DNA from: Sphingobacterium bovisgrunnientis
GTDB taxonomy: Bacteria > Bacteroidota > Bacteroidia > Sphingobacteriales > Sphingobacteriaceae
Direction of reading: 5' to 3'
DNA length: 64,000 nt
NCBI RefSeq assembly: GCF_009829085.1
Contig: NZ_WUQY01000011.1
Location: forward strand, 1-64,000
Below, piece after piece: positions 10,002 through 19,364 of the stretch. Position 1 is the stretch's first letter. Each line of letters opens with the position of its first letter. Below the pieces are notes generated by a model, which saw nothing but the letters and a program-made list of their open reading frames with translations, had not been told where the DNA came from and ran no database searches. The position numbers and the translations under genes are program-made.

Positions 10002-11427
10002 GATTTTTATTTCGCTCTAAATAGGGACAAATCATCGCAATAGCCATCAAGATATAGATTGTCTGTCCAGTAGGAAATTGATGCAATACTTCATTACCGT
10101 AACCCGCGACAGCCATACCAGCAATACCAGCGGCAGCTGCTGTACAAATGGCACGGACTTCAGGATCCTTCAATTTAAACCAAACATAATAAAAACATAT
10201 GGCCAAACAGCTAAACCAAACCAGAAGATAGATTGTCAAACCTATTACTCCTGTTTCTACCCATATAAATACCAATGAAGTGTCCGTGGGTAGTCCATGC
10301 AAGAGATCCCCTTCTTCACTATGTTTGGCAGTGCCGATCCCCAAACCAATGGGATAGTCTCCCATAAACTCTTTCATCTTTTGCTGATTCTCCTGACGGA
10401 CAATAAATGATGCATCCTCTGTAAACTGAAATGCCGTACGCATACGTCTGATATCAGCATTGCTACTTCCAATTGTTGTAAAAGCAAAGAAACAATACAT
10501 CACCAGTAACACAAATCCTCCAAATATCATCAATTGCCAACGCTTTAGCAAAAGAATATAAAATGCATAGCCTGCAAAGGGAATTGCAATTGCAGATCTG
10601 GTTCCCGAAATAAACATACCATACATCGTGGAAATAGCTACAATGATAAAAAACACCTTTACCAGACGTACTTTTTCATAGAACGACAAAATAGAAAAGA
10701 CCACCATAGCCATCCCCATATGACATCCAAAGTTGGCTGCATCGGTAAAAAAGGAAAAAAAACGGATTCCACTGTAGATAACATGCGTATGGGCACCCAG
10801 GGTATATAACCAAATCGTTTCATTGGTATCGAATCCAATATATTTTTGTCCAATCGCTTTTAATGCTGCAAATAAGGCCAACGAACCCCAGAAAAGCAAA
10901 AAGTATCGAACTTTATTGTAGTCTGTAAAGATGTAGTACACCAAAAACTGAAACAAACAAATATAAAGTGCTATGCTACGTATTGTCACTACCCAATTGC
11001 TAAGTGATCCATCTGGATTAAAAATCTGCACCAGACAATATACCGTCCAACACATTGATATCAGAAAGAATACAGGCAGTTTAAATGTTGGATTATAATT
11101 CCTGTAATTATGATTAATAGCGATGACAATAAAATTGAACAGAATCACAATATCAACGATGATCCCAGCTGGCAAGGGGAATCGAATATATCGCATGGCC
11201 CCCATGATAAAAAAACATACTGTAAACAGGAACAGGAAGCTTATGTATGGATGCTTTAAACAAATAATTAGGAAGCAAATAATAAATGGCAACATTGCAA
11301 AACCTAATGCAGGTATTAATCCAGCAGAGATTGCTAAAAAAGATAGAAACAGGCAACACAGTACAGCCAATATCTTCAAGCCGATATGATTTAAAATCCC
11401 TTCACCTATTTTTTCAAGCATGGACAT
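9982..11427 (-). CDS. O-antigen ligase / Wzy-type polymerase family membrane protein
   Basis: A 481-residue inner-membrane protein with about eleven predicted membrane segments and one long periplasmic loop around residues 310-400. The loop has GDYPIGLGIGTAKH and the following segment LPTDTSLVFIWVETGVIGL, a pattern found in the Wzy_C/O-antigen ligase family. In a Wzx/Wzy locus this protein most likely polymerises repeat units in the periplasm, with chain length set by the co-polymerase gene immediately upstream (12 bases away). A ligase role is an alternative, but no O-antigen core genes are nearby. Confidence 0.85.
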   Translation of the reverse strand: MSMLEKIGEGILNHIGLKILAVLCCLFLSFLAISAGLIPALGFAMLPFIICFLIICLKHPYISFLFLFTVCFFIMGAMRYIRFPLPAGIIVDIVILFNFIVIAINHNYRNYNPTFKLPVFFLISMCWTVYCLVQIFNPDGSLSNWVVTIRSIALYICLFQFLVYYIFTDYNKVRYFLLFWGSLALFAALKAIGQKYIGFDTNETIWLYTLGAHTHVIYSGIRFFSFFTDAANFGCHMGMAMVVFSILSFYEKVRLVKVFFIIVAISTMYGMFISGTRSAIAIPFAGYAFYILLLKRWQLMIFGGFVLLVMYCFFAFTTIGSSNADIRRMRTAFQFTEDASFIVRQENQQKMKEFMGDYPIGLGIGTAKHSEEGDLLHGLPTDTSLVFIWVETGVIGLTIYLLVWFSCLAICFYYVWFKLKDPEVRAICTAAAAGIAGMAVAGYGNEVLHQFPTGQTIYILMAIAMICPYLERNKNHGREIH

Positions 11428-11439
11428 TGCTTAGATTAT

Positions 11440-13599
11440 TTAACCTTTAGATGCAGTAATTCCCAATTGCGAAAACTTGTATTCCAACTTTCTAAAAAAT
11501 GAGTAAGGGGGTAACATTCCGGTAAAGGTTTCAATCGTGAACCGGTCAGCGTGACACAAACATAAAACAAGCGGTGTATTACCAATGCGTTTCAGCAGGT
11601 CACGATAAGCCTCTTCATCATCCTCTTTCCAAACGGCTTGGGCATTTAAAACTAATACATTAACAGACGCATGATCTAGATAATCAGCGGGAACAGGTAC
11701 TTTAGAGAGGTCTGCATGCACAACAAAGGTCAAGTCATTACCTAAAGATTGTATTTGTTCTAACAATCCACCCATAACCAAAAACTCTCTGGATGTCGCA
11801 TTAAAATGTGTACCTTCTTCCAGAATTCCCACATGTAAACCTATATCCTGCCACTCCTTCATTATGCGCTGTTGCAAATCATGCGTATCGAGAAATGGAT
11901 CTAACTTTAATATATTAATATAATTTGAAGGCTTTTGAGATGAATAATAGCCAAAAAGTTGATTAGCTATAGTTTTAGAAGCAATCTCTTCGATATCTTT
12001 CTGATAACGTCCAAGATTCTTTTTCGGAAATGCCCCCACTACTTTGCCTTTGGTGATACGTTCGGTCCTGAATTTATCGCGCAAGGTACGATCAAGTATT
12101 TCCAACAATAATACACAACCGAGCAAAAAAAACAAAGTGCCAAAATACGATCCAGCAACCAACATCTTGCGTTTTGTAGGCTTAGAATTTAGCGGAAATG
12201 TAGGCGGATTGATTACCTTAAGTGTCGCAGAATTCATTTCTATGCTTTTAAGTCTTAAACGTGCAGCATTTAGACCACCTAAAACAGCCAAATAGTTTTG
12301 TTCGGTAAAATTAATTCCTCGTTCCTGTCGCTTGAGCAAAGAACCTATAGGTGAATAATGCGAATACATGTTATCGAGCTCTTTTTTGAAATTGTTAACC
12401 ACCTCAATCTCTGCCTGAGCCTGTTCCAACTTAAGAAGCTCGTCTACCCACAGCACCACATAATTTGCATTAGGATAGCCATTTCGTGTATATTTTTGAC
12501 TGGAGTAATCACCAATAAAACCCTTAAAATCAGACTCTTGCTCTTTTAACTTAGATTTAAGTTTCAAGAGAGTATCATCCGGATTTTGTAAGGTTAAGAA
12601 ACTCGAGTCAGCCTGATAGGATTCAATCTGAGAAATTGAATAATTGATATCGCCAATCTGTTTCAACTTCGCCAAAAACTGAGCATTATTCTTTATACTT
12701 TTAACGTTCTCCCCTATACCTACTTCCAATTGATTAATAGTAGCCTTTGCCTTATCACGTGCTGCCAGGGCATCCTGCTCTCGAATAGCATAATCTTTAT
12801 CTAGCATAGTGATAGCCTCGGTCTGCTTATCATAATGTATTACGCGGTTACGCACATTAAAATTAGTAAGTGAATCCTCTTTTAAAAAAAGGTCCTTTCC
12901 AATTCTAGCAAGTTCCGCTTCAAAGTATTTAATTACATTATTGGTGTTGCCATATTGAAGAGTACGGTATTCATCAGCAAAAACCTCACTCAAAATATTC
13001 AGCGTCTGGTAGGTTATACCAGCATCATTATTTTCGTAAGTCACAGAAAGGATATCACTATTGTCGACCTGCTTAATTAGTAATTTTTTTAGTGCACCAT
13101 AACTAAAGTATGGATGATTCCAATTGAATAGACCATAAACAAAATTATCAGCATCTACTTTTTCATAGTTCTTCAAATTTTCAACAGTCCGATCTTCGGA
13201 TGATTTATCGATCAATTTTAATACCTCTTTTGGAGTTATTTTTAAAAGTTCTTTGTAATGTTCAGCAGAAATATAGACATTATCCTTACCTGGATCCCCA
13301 TTAATCATGGATCGCGCAAATAAGCGGAGAGAAACTGTTCTTAGCGTTTCCTTGGAAGATATTGTATTAATAATATTCAGCAGCGAATTTTTTAATATAT
13401 TCCAGTCTTGTGCCGTTGTTTGCGACAAATCGTTACCATTGGTAGAGATCACACCCGTATAAATTGTCATATCGGATTCATACTCTCTATTCATATGCCG
13501 TGTTTCGTAAATAACGATACCCACCACAAGCAATGGCAGGATAATCAACCACCACTTAAATCTATATAATGACTTAATGATATATATTAAAATCCCCAT
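11440..13599 (-). CDS. GumC/Wzc-like polysaccharide co-polymerase, kinase domain lacking P-loop
   Basis: A 719-residue PCP-2-type protein. A membrane segment at about residues 14-32 is followed by a long periplasmic region with extended coiled coil (about 230-440). A short PxxP-like segment (NPPTFPLNSKPTKRK) precedes the second membrane segment near 480-503, which is the typical Wzz/GumC arrangement. The cytoplasmic tail of about 215 residues resembles the tyrosine-kinase domain fold of Wzc but shows no Walker A motif, no clear Walker A' DxD and no terminal tyrosine cluster, so kinase activity is unlikely. It probably controls chain length and links polymerase to export. It lies between the TolC-like gene (1 base away) and the polymerase gene. 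Confidence 0.85.
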   Translation of the reverse strand: MGILIYIIKSLYRFKWWLIILPLLVVGIVIYETRHMNREYESDMTIYTGVISTNGNDLSQTTAQDWNILKNSLLNIINTISSKETLRTVSLRLFARSMINGDPGKDNVYISAEHYKELLKITPKEVLKLIDKSSEDRTVENLKNYEKVDADNFVYGLFNWNHPYFSYGALKKLLIKQVDNSDILSVTYENNDAGITYQTLNILSEVFADEYRTLQYGNTNNVIKYFEAELARIGKDLFLKEDSLTNFNVRNRVIHYDKQTEAITMLDKDYAIREQDALAARDKAKATINQLEVGIGENVKSIKNNAQFLAKLKQIGDINYSISQIESYQADSSFLTLQNPDDTLLKLKSKLKEQESDFKGFIGDYSSQKYTRNGYPNANYVVLWVDELLKLEQAQAEIEVVNNFKKELDNMYSHYSPIGSLLKRQERGINFTEQNYLAVLGGLNAARLRLKSIEMNSATLKVINPPTFPLNSKPTKRKMLVAGSYFGTLFFLLGCVLLLEILDRTLRDKFRTERITKGKVVGAFPKKNLGRYQKDIEEIASKTIANQLFGYYSSQKPSNYINILKLDPFLDTHDLQQRIMKEWQDIGLHVGILEEGTHFNATSREFLVMGGLLEQIQSLGNDLTFVVHADLSKVPVPADYLDHASVNVLVLNAQAVWKEDDEEAYRDLLKRIGNTPLVLCLCHADRFTIETFTGMLPPYSFFRKLEYKFSQLGITASKG

Positions 13600-13600
13600 G

Positions 13601-14347
13601 CTACTTTGATATAATTTTTGTTTTACTTAAGATCTCCAAATGGAGCAATTCGCTTGTTATTGTGGTCTGTGTTAAGCGATATGCCTCATAGGCCTCCAGT
13701 TCCATCTTTTTTGCTGCATTCAAGTCAGCTATAGAAGCGTGACCATTTGCAAAATCTCCTTGCACCATCTCCAGCTGCGCGGCAGTAAGGGTTACATTCT
13801 CCATTTTTTTCTTAAGAACCGACATGGCATTGATAACCTTTACATAGGAATCAACGATACGTATCTTCTGCTCGTCAAACCATTTCTCCATTTCAAGTTC
13901 AGTTGAGCGGCGCTGCATTTTTTGTCTCTTAACTCGGTTACCACGATCAAAAAGATCATCAAAAGGAATAGCTACTACTGCATTTGTAAAAAAAGAATTT
14001 TGAACTGCACCAGAATATTGATAAAATAATGGTGTATATTGATCTGTAAACATAGAGTTTACTCCAATATTCCCATATTGCCACGACCCACCAACTTTAA
14101 AATACTTCAGCCAACTACGCTTTTCCGTCTTCAAAAGGTTGTCTTGTTCAGCCATCCTAGATACAAACATCTCTACACTTGGGCTTTTCTTTGCATTTTC
14201 AAAAAGTTCCTCCAAAGGTGGAAGTCCAACTTTAGTGTAATCGATGGCTTCAAGCATCTCAACGGTAAATTGGCTATAACAGCGATGCTGAACCACTATA
14301 AACAATATTAAAAAAAGAATCTTCTTCATCGTACTCACATCATACAT
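13601..14347 (-). CDS. Short TolC-family outer-membrane protein
   Basis: An exported protein of 242-248 residues. A signal peptide begins at MKKILFLILF, whose ATG is at 14329; the upstream in-frame start at 14347 overlaps the preceding stop and would put six residues before it. The mature part has the alpha-helical hairpin pattern of outer-membrane efflux proteins, with a LNAAKKMELEAYEAYRLTQ segment near the C-terminus. It is about half the usual 400-500 residues of TolC-type proteins, so it contains only one helical repeat or is a reduced version. It may help export the polysaccharide across the outer membrane. No Wza-type OPX gene is visible in the window. Confidence 0.7.
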   Translation of the reverse strand: MYDVSTMKKILFLILFIVVQHRCYSQFTVEMLEAIDYTKVGLPPLEELFENAKKSPSVEMFVSRMAEQDNLLKTEKRSWLKYFKVGGSWQYGNIGVNSMFTDQYTPLFYQYSGAVQNSFFTNAVVAIPFDDLFDRGNRVKRQKMQRRSTELEMEKWFDEQKIRIVDSYVKVINAMSVLKKKMENVTLTAAQLEMVQGDFANGHASIADLNAAKKMELEAYEAYRLTQTTITSELLHLEILSKTKIISK

Positions 14348-15533
14348 CTGCTTTCTGAATAAAAGCAGAAAAAGTTTTAAATAATATCTTCAAATCCATC
14401 CAGATAGAATAATTTTTTGCGTAGATAATATCCAGATTTATTCTTTCCTCATCGGACATACTCCCATTATCGCCTCGTTTTTCTACTTGCCAAAGTCCTG
14501 TAATACCTGCCGGTGCCATAAAACGCTCTACGCTAGCATCGTTGGTTAGCATCTCTGCTTCATACAGCGGCAAAGGCCTATTACCGACAATGGACATATC
14601 GCCTTTAATCACATTAATTAGCTGAGGTAATTCATCCAAGCTATATTTACGCAAGATACGACCTATTTTAGTAACCCGTGGATCTTTCTCCAGTTTAAAA
14701 AACGCAGCTTTTCTATTTCTTTCCGTAGCACCAGAGTCCTCCATGATTTTATCGTCGCTGATAAGTAACTTATTCCATTCTACGTCCTGCAAATCTACTA
14801 AATCCACGTTAAGCTGCTTTTGTTCAACAACATCTGTATTAGAATTATTCGACTTTGCATATTGATTCATGGACAAGTATTCCTTTAATCTTTTGTCAGC
14901 ATCTGCATACATTGATCTAAATTTATAAAAATCAAATGTATGATAACCTGCTCCTATACGTTTAGATTTATAAACTGCAGAACCTTTACTCTCAATCTTG
15001 ATTAAAATATAAATTGCGATTAATAATGGAGAAAGTATAAAAATCAATGCAACAGCTACAATAATATCAAAGATTCGTTTACCAACAGGAATACTCATCT
15101 TAGTAAAGTCAAAATCTATTCCATAGGTAACTGGCTTTTGCGACAAGACCTCGAAATACAGGTGCAAATATTTCTTCATGGATAAAAAAACCTCTCTTGA
15201 AGCTTTCGAGTACATACTGTTGCTAAAACCAGCTTTCAAATACGCCTGCTTAACCTCCGAAGAAAAGTTATCACCTACGATAATAATAAACAGTTCAGGA
15301 TAACGAGTAATTAATAAACTTAAACGATTAAGATCTTTTCCCAAATCGGCGCCTTGTTCATAAAAAACAACAGATAAGTGCTGATTCTCAGAGTTATGGA
15401 GATGTGAATTTAGCTCATCAAAAGAACTAAATTGTTTTAGACTTGTTGCTAATACTTCAGCAATATTTTCCTTGAAATGAGAAAATGTCTGTTGATCTTT
15501 TCCCAGATAGAAATAATCGGAGTAAAGCGACAT
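14340..15533 (-). CDS. Initiating sugar-phosphate transferase with receiver-like N-terminus
   Basis: A 397-residue protein. The C-terminal part (about 150-395) is a bacterial sugar transferase (polyprenyl-phosphate hexose-1-phosphate transferase): a membrane re-entrant helix KRIFDIIVAVALIFILSPLL, the FYKFRSM block, the DELPQLINVIKGDMSIVGNR signature and PAGITGLWQV. It loads the first sugar phosphate onto undecaprenyl phosphate and starts repeat-unit synthesis. Residues 1-130 look like a degenerate receiver domain (alternating hydrophobic strands, IIIVGDNFSSEVKQAYLKAG) without the phospho-acceptor aspartate pattern. Its start abuts the receiver gene upstream (15533 shared). Confidence 0.88.
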   Translation of the reverse strand: MSLYSDYFYLGKDQQTFSHFKENIAEVLATSLKQFSSFDELNSHLHNSENQHLSVVFYEQGADLGKDLNRLSLLITRYPELFIIIVGDNFSSEVKQAYLKAGFSNSMYSKASREVFLSMKKYLHLYFEVLSQKPVTYGIDFDFTKMSIPVGKRIFDIIVAVALIFILSPLLIAIYILIKIESKGSAVYKSKRIGAGYHTFDFYKFRSMYADADKRLKEYLSMNQYAKSNNSNTDVVEQKQLNVDLVDLQDVEWNKLLISDDKIMEDSGATERNRKAAFFKLEKDPRVTKIGRILRKYSLDELPQLINVIKGDMSIVGNRPLPLYEAEMLTNDASVERFMAPAGITGLWQVEKRGDNGSMSDEERINLDIIYAKNYSIWMDLKILFKTFSAFIQKADV

Positions 15534-15898
15534 TATTTGAGTGTTTTCTTGATTCGTAACTTGAGCTCTAATGGATTAAATGGTTTTAGAATAAAGTCTT
15601 CCGCGCCTAATTCCAATAGTTTAATTCGCGTGGTAGTACTATCTTCTCCAGAAAGGAAGATTACAGGAATATCATTCAGAAAAGCATTTTCCTTGAGCAA
15701 CAGCAAAAAGTCATACCCATTCATCTCAGGCATATTGTAATCAGAAATTATAAGATCCACCTTATTATGCTCTTGCAACCAACTTAGCGCTGTTGCTGCA
15801 TTGTCCATGTATTGAAAACAATAGTCCGAACCTAAATATAAACTTAACAGCTGTCCAATAGCAGATTTATCGTCAACAATTAATATTTTCTTTTTCAT
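15533..15898 (-). CDS. Stand-alone response-regulator receiver (CheY-like)
   Basis: A 121-residue single receiver domain with no output domain. The acidic pocket is D9-D10, the phospho-acceptor is D53 in LIISDYNMPEMNG, and the switch residues are S84 and K106 (ILKPFNP), so it should be phosphorylatable. It is the first gene of the exopolysaccharide operon and directly precedes the sugar transferase that carries a receiver-like N-terminus, with the stop and start sharing a base. A protein-protein role, such as controlling initiation through the receiver-like domain, is plausible (inference). No cognate histidine kinase is present nearby. Confidence 0.92.
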   Translation of the reverse strand: MKKKILIVDDKSAIGQLLSLYLGSDYCFQYMDNAATALSWLQEHNKVDLIISDYNMPEMNGYDFLLLLKENAFLNDIPVIFLSGEDSTTTRIKLLELGAEDFILKPFNPLELKLRIKKTLK

Positions 15899-16054
15899 TA
15901 AATCTATCTAAAAGAAAAAGAGCCTTCATTGGTATATCTATTCCTTAATAGTACGAAAACAATCGTACAATCCTTACTAATTTGATAAAAGCTCTTTGAT
16001 GTAAAATTATACTACGAGGTATTATATACTCACAGAGAAAAGTAGCACGTTGTA
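15899..16054 (-). promoter_or_regulatory. 5' leader of EPS operon with nested inverted repeats
   Basis: On the minus-strand transcript, AAAGAGC (15991-15997) can pair with GCTCTTT (15917-15923). Between them lies GTACGA-6 nt-TCGTAC (15951-15968). The closing arm is followed by a T-rich run before the receiver start codon at 15898, so the structure resembles an intrinsic attenuator or a protein-binding site. No clear TAnnTTTG promoter element was found. This is pattern evidence only. Confidence 0.3.
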
Positions 16055-16099
16055 AATAATAAAAATTATTCCCTAACTAAGGGAATAATTTTTATTATT
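16055..16099. terminator. Perfect 20-bp inverted repeat, terminator-like
   Basis: Arms at 16055-16074 and 16080-16099 are exact reverse complements around a 5-base loop (AACTA). A GC-containing tip (TTCCCT/AGGGAA) sits on long AT-rich flanks, so a U-rich tail is present in either direction. It overlaps the stop codon of the LruC gene (TAA, 16098-16100) and probably terminates that transcript before the EPS promoter region. Confidence 0.7.
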
Positions 16100-18488
16100 A
16101 ATCCGTAGTTGTATACCAATCTTGATCAGTGGTACCCGCAGATTTTGCCCAACTCTCAAACTTACTGTAGACACCTGTTATACGCTTATATTCTGGCGGG
16201 TAGACAAAAGAGACGGGCACACATATTGCCCATGGGTAACCATCGTGCGATCTAAAAGGACTAGATTTGGACAACTGCATGACATTATCTGTCTGATGAA
16301 GAACCAATGATCGATTGATTTTATCAGTCGCATCATATCCTACCAAATGCACTTCATTTCTATTAGTTTTATAACCATTACTAATAATAAACGTATTTAA
16401 CATATCATACGTAAAGTTATCTAATGGCGTATTGAATTCTATAGTAATTGCCGCATTAACTGGATTATATTCCCCTCCTTGCGTTGATATAAAGCCCGTA
16501 TTTAATATCCCAAATGCTTTGTGCGCATCGTCACAAATAGAAACAACGGCATAAGTTTGACCCGATTCAATACCTTTTTCCGTCAATGGAATATTCACAC
16601 CAACTAAACTTGACTGACTATATAGAACAGATTTCACATTGGCAACAGGAATTTTATCCAACTGGATTGCTGCAGCAAGACGTCTACTTGCACCAACTGA
16701 ACGAATTTTGTTTTCAAGTTTTACCTTAGTAACTTTATTAGCTTCGTTTTGGTATTTTGTAATTTTAACATCTACAACAAAGTCATTCATATCGTAATCA
16801 CCAAGGGAAGGCCAGTTATCTTCAAAAGCATATGAATATGTTCCTAAAACCACCTCTGGAACTACTTGATCACTTGGAGTACCTGGTGTTGGGTTATTAT
16901 TACCACCAGCGTTACAATCTGTACTTACAATAACTACAGTGGATTGGTCATAAGGAACAAATGAAGCGGGCGAGGTAATAGTATAGTATCTATTCCACTG
17001 TCCATTTGCTGTATGATCAGAACAAGCAACCTCTAAATTACCAGAATACGAGATACCACCATTTGTAGACTGTGCAGACTGAACTTTCTTTAATCGAGCC
17101 AAAGCCTTAGTTGTACCTGTACCCTTAATTTTATTCTCGCTACTGGTAAATTGAGCTAAATCAGTTACATCCAAAATAGATGAAGCTGAAAGATTAAATT
17201 CCGAACCACTCGCTACCAAAGTCGCAGTCTTTAACATTGAACCTTCGAATATAAAATACTTTCCACCATTGGTATTTAATGTTTCAAATATTGTATGACA
17301 CACTGCTTCCACAGTAGCATTGGTAATATCTCCTGTCTTAACATTTAATGTTCCTAGATTACGAATTAATCCTGTACTATTTGCTTTCATTTTAGCAACA
17401 GTAGCTGTACCTTTATTTATAAAATGCCCAGTACTTGGTATAGTGAATTCATCCGAAACAGTTAATGTTCCTTCATTCTCTATTTGTGTATTTTCTGATG
17501 ATGCATTGAATTTTTTAACGTTCAATTTACCAGTACTAAAATTAATAAATGTGCCTCCACTAGACATCGAAAAATCATTGGTTACGTTTAAAGTACCTGC
17601 ATTAAGGTAAGTCACCCCCGAACCATTTGACATCCCGAGGTTATTAGTTACAGTGGTCGTACCAAAATTCTGTAAATATCCTTGATTTCCTTGTTGGAAG
17701 TTAGCCATCTTTAAGGTACCACCATTCATGACTACAATTCCGTTATTGTTATTCACATCAAGTGCCCATTGGGAAGAAGCATCCCAAGTACCTTCAACAT
17801 ACACCTTTATATTTCCAACACCACTATTTAATGCCACAGAACCTGTAAAAGTTGTTCCTGCTTTTACAACAAATGCTTTATTCGCATTTACATCACTCCA
17901 GCCGTAGTTTGTATTTCCAACCAAAGGTACCGCATTAGCAGGAACTGTTACAGTCGGAATTGAAGTCATTGAAGTTGTTGTAGCAGCCTGAGAACTACCC
18001 GAACGAAAAACTACACCAGTGCGTAATTGCTTTCCTAAGGCAGGCGTAGATACACCAGCGAGAGAAGCTATTTTAGAAACAGTTAATGTATTAATGTTTT
18101 TAACAGCAAGCATAGTAACCGAAGTAATACCTACTGGAGAAGTTTCTTTCAGGTAAATATATTCTAATGCTGTAGGAATTGAAATCTGTCCAGTATAATC
18201 TTGGGTGCCTTTTGCAACACCTGCTGCCAATAAGTTGGCATTTTTACCAAAAACAGGATCATTATCAAAAAGTTCTACCTTGTAGAAATACTTTGCATTA
18301 TATTTATCTTCAACGGAAATACGTACATCAATAGTCTTTGTAGACGACCAATTAAATGCCTCTGATATAACAAAATTACCATTAAATAAATTCGTATTTT
18401 CTCTTGGGGTCTCTTTATAAATATCCTCAATCTTAGAACAACTAGTGATACTTATTAAGGCAATTAAAACGAATGCAATATTTTTCAT
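16098..18488 (-). CDS. LruC-domain lipoprotein with beta-solenoid-like repeats
   Basis: A 796-residue exported lipoprotein; the signal peptide ends in the lipobox SITSC (Cys17). Residues about 255-390 contain five or six imperfect repeats of roughly 20 residues of the form N-x-GTLNV-x-n-G-x-F-I, resembling a beta-solenoid. The C-terminal third carries the LruC-domain signature EDNWPSLGDYDMNDFVVDV, whose acidic D-x-D-x-ND pattern could bind calcium. LruC-domain proteins are surface or outer-membrane lipoproteins of poorly known function. It stands alone, bounded by a palindromic terminator and a long intergenic region. An adhesive or surface structural role is a guess. Confidence 0.85.
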   Translation of the reverse strand: MKNIAFVLIALISITSCSKIEDIYKETPRENTNLFNGNFVISEAFNWSSTKTIDVRISVEDKYNAKYFYKVELFDNDPVFGKNANLLAAGVAKGTQDYTGQISIPTALEYIYLKETSPVGITSVTMLAVKNINTLTVSKIASLAGVSTPALGKQLRTGVVFRSGSSQAATTTSMTSIPTVTVPANAVPLVGNTNYGWSDVNANKAFVVKAGTTFTGSVALNSGVGNIKVYVEGTWDASSQWALDVNNNNGIVVMNGGTLKMANFQQGNQGYLQNFGTTTVTNNLGMSNGSGVTYLNAGTLNVTNDFSMSSGGTFINFSTGKLNVKKFNASSENTQIENEGTLTVSDEFTIPSTGHFINKGTATVAKMKANSTGLIRNLGTLNVKTGDITNATVEAVCHTIFETLNTNGGKYFIFEGSMLKTATLVASGSEFNLSASSILDVTDLAQFTSSENKIKGTGTTKALARLKKVQSAQSTNGGISYSGNLEVACSDHTANGQWNRYYTITSPASFVPYDQSTVVIVSTDCNAGGNNNPTPGTPSDQVVPEVVLGTYSYAFEDNWPSLGDYDMNDFVVDVKITKYQNEANKVTKVKLENKIRSVGASRRLAAAIQLDKIPVANVKSVLYSQSSLVGVNIPLTEKGIESGQTYAVVSICDDAHKAFGILNTGFISTQGGEYNPVNAAITIEFNTPLDNFTYDMLNTFIISNGYKTNRNEVHLVGYDATDKINRSLVLHQTDNVMQLSKSSPFRSHDGYPWAICVPVSFVYPPEYKRITGVYSKFESWAKSAGTTDQDWYTTTD

Positions 18489-18544
18489 TTAAGTTTAGAT
18501 TAAAGATGTCTAATAGCACTTTGGCTAACCAATAATATGGTCAT

Positions 18545-18552
18545 CAAAGATA
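18545..18552 (-). promoter_or_regulatory. Candidate -7 element of LruC gene promoter
   Basis: Read on the minus strand, TATCTTTG matches the Bacteroidota -7 consensus TAnnTTTG and lies 57 bases upstream of the LruC gene start at 18488. A matching -33 TTTG at the usual distance is not obvious, so this is a moderate-quality prediction. Confidence 0.3.
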
Positions 18553-19364
18553 GAACTATTTTAATTAATCATCCACTGCTAATAAAGAATTTCAATGATT
18601 TGTAGCTGTTCTACTACAAATTATAACATCAATAAGCCCAAGATTATTTAACATTCTAGGCAAGGTCAACCCATAAAAAGGTCAAAGCATGACCATTATT
18701 TTACCTGTAAATTTGTATATTTCCCTCTTTGATACATAAAGGTTTCTTAGAGCGACACTGACAGAACTAATATGTTATTAAGCCAATTCGCCATTAAATT
18801 AATATGTTATTACACTAATTCTGGGTGCATTAAATAATTACAATTAACCTACAAAAAAATGATATTGATTAACAGTGAACCATTTTACTTGGTGAATAGA
18901 GGTAATAAAATTCTATAGTTTAGATTCTCTCAAGCCAATCGAAATTCTATCACTAAACTTTTAAAGGCATCAATATTCATCGGGCCAGCCAGTTTCTACA
19001 GAAAGTAAATTATCAAGAGTTTACTTCATTTTTTTGCTGCAAGCGGAGTTTATTTTCCTGAGAAGAGGATCTTCCCTCTAGATGCAGCATTCTAAATTCG
19101 GTAAATCTGTTACAGGTTGGTGAGAATTTGGTGTACACACCCGGGATATAGGAAGGTAAGTGTGAGTTAAAACCACAAAAGTTTCCGCTAGGGACGGCTC
19201 ACGTAGAAAACGAGAAGCAAACGAATAGGGTTACAATTCTTTGGCGTACCAAAAGAATCAGCTATATTATCAAATTACAACATAAACAATTGATCCATTT
19301 ACTTTTGCACTTATTATTTCAATAAAAAATCATGAATGATTGATAAAAAGACGTCCACTATAAA
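18553..19364. other. Non-coding stretch without an intact gene
   Basis: About 800 bases without a supported gene. A TAATATGTTATTA motif occurs twice about 30 bases apart (around 18768-18780 and 18800-18812). A more GC-rich segment at about 19050-19250 differs in composition from its surroundings and may be degraded coding sequence, but no family could be read in any frame. Confidence 0.35.
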
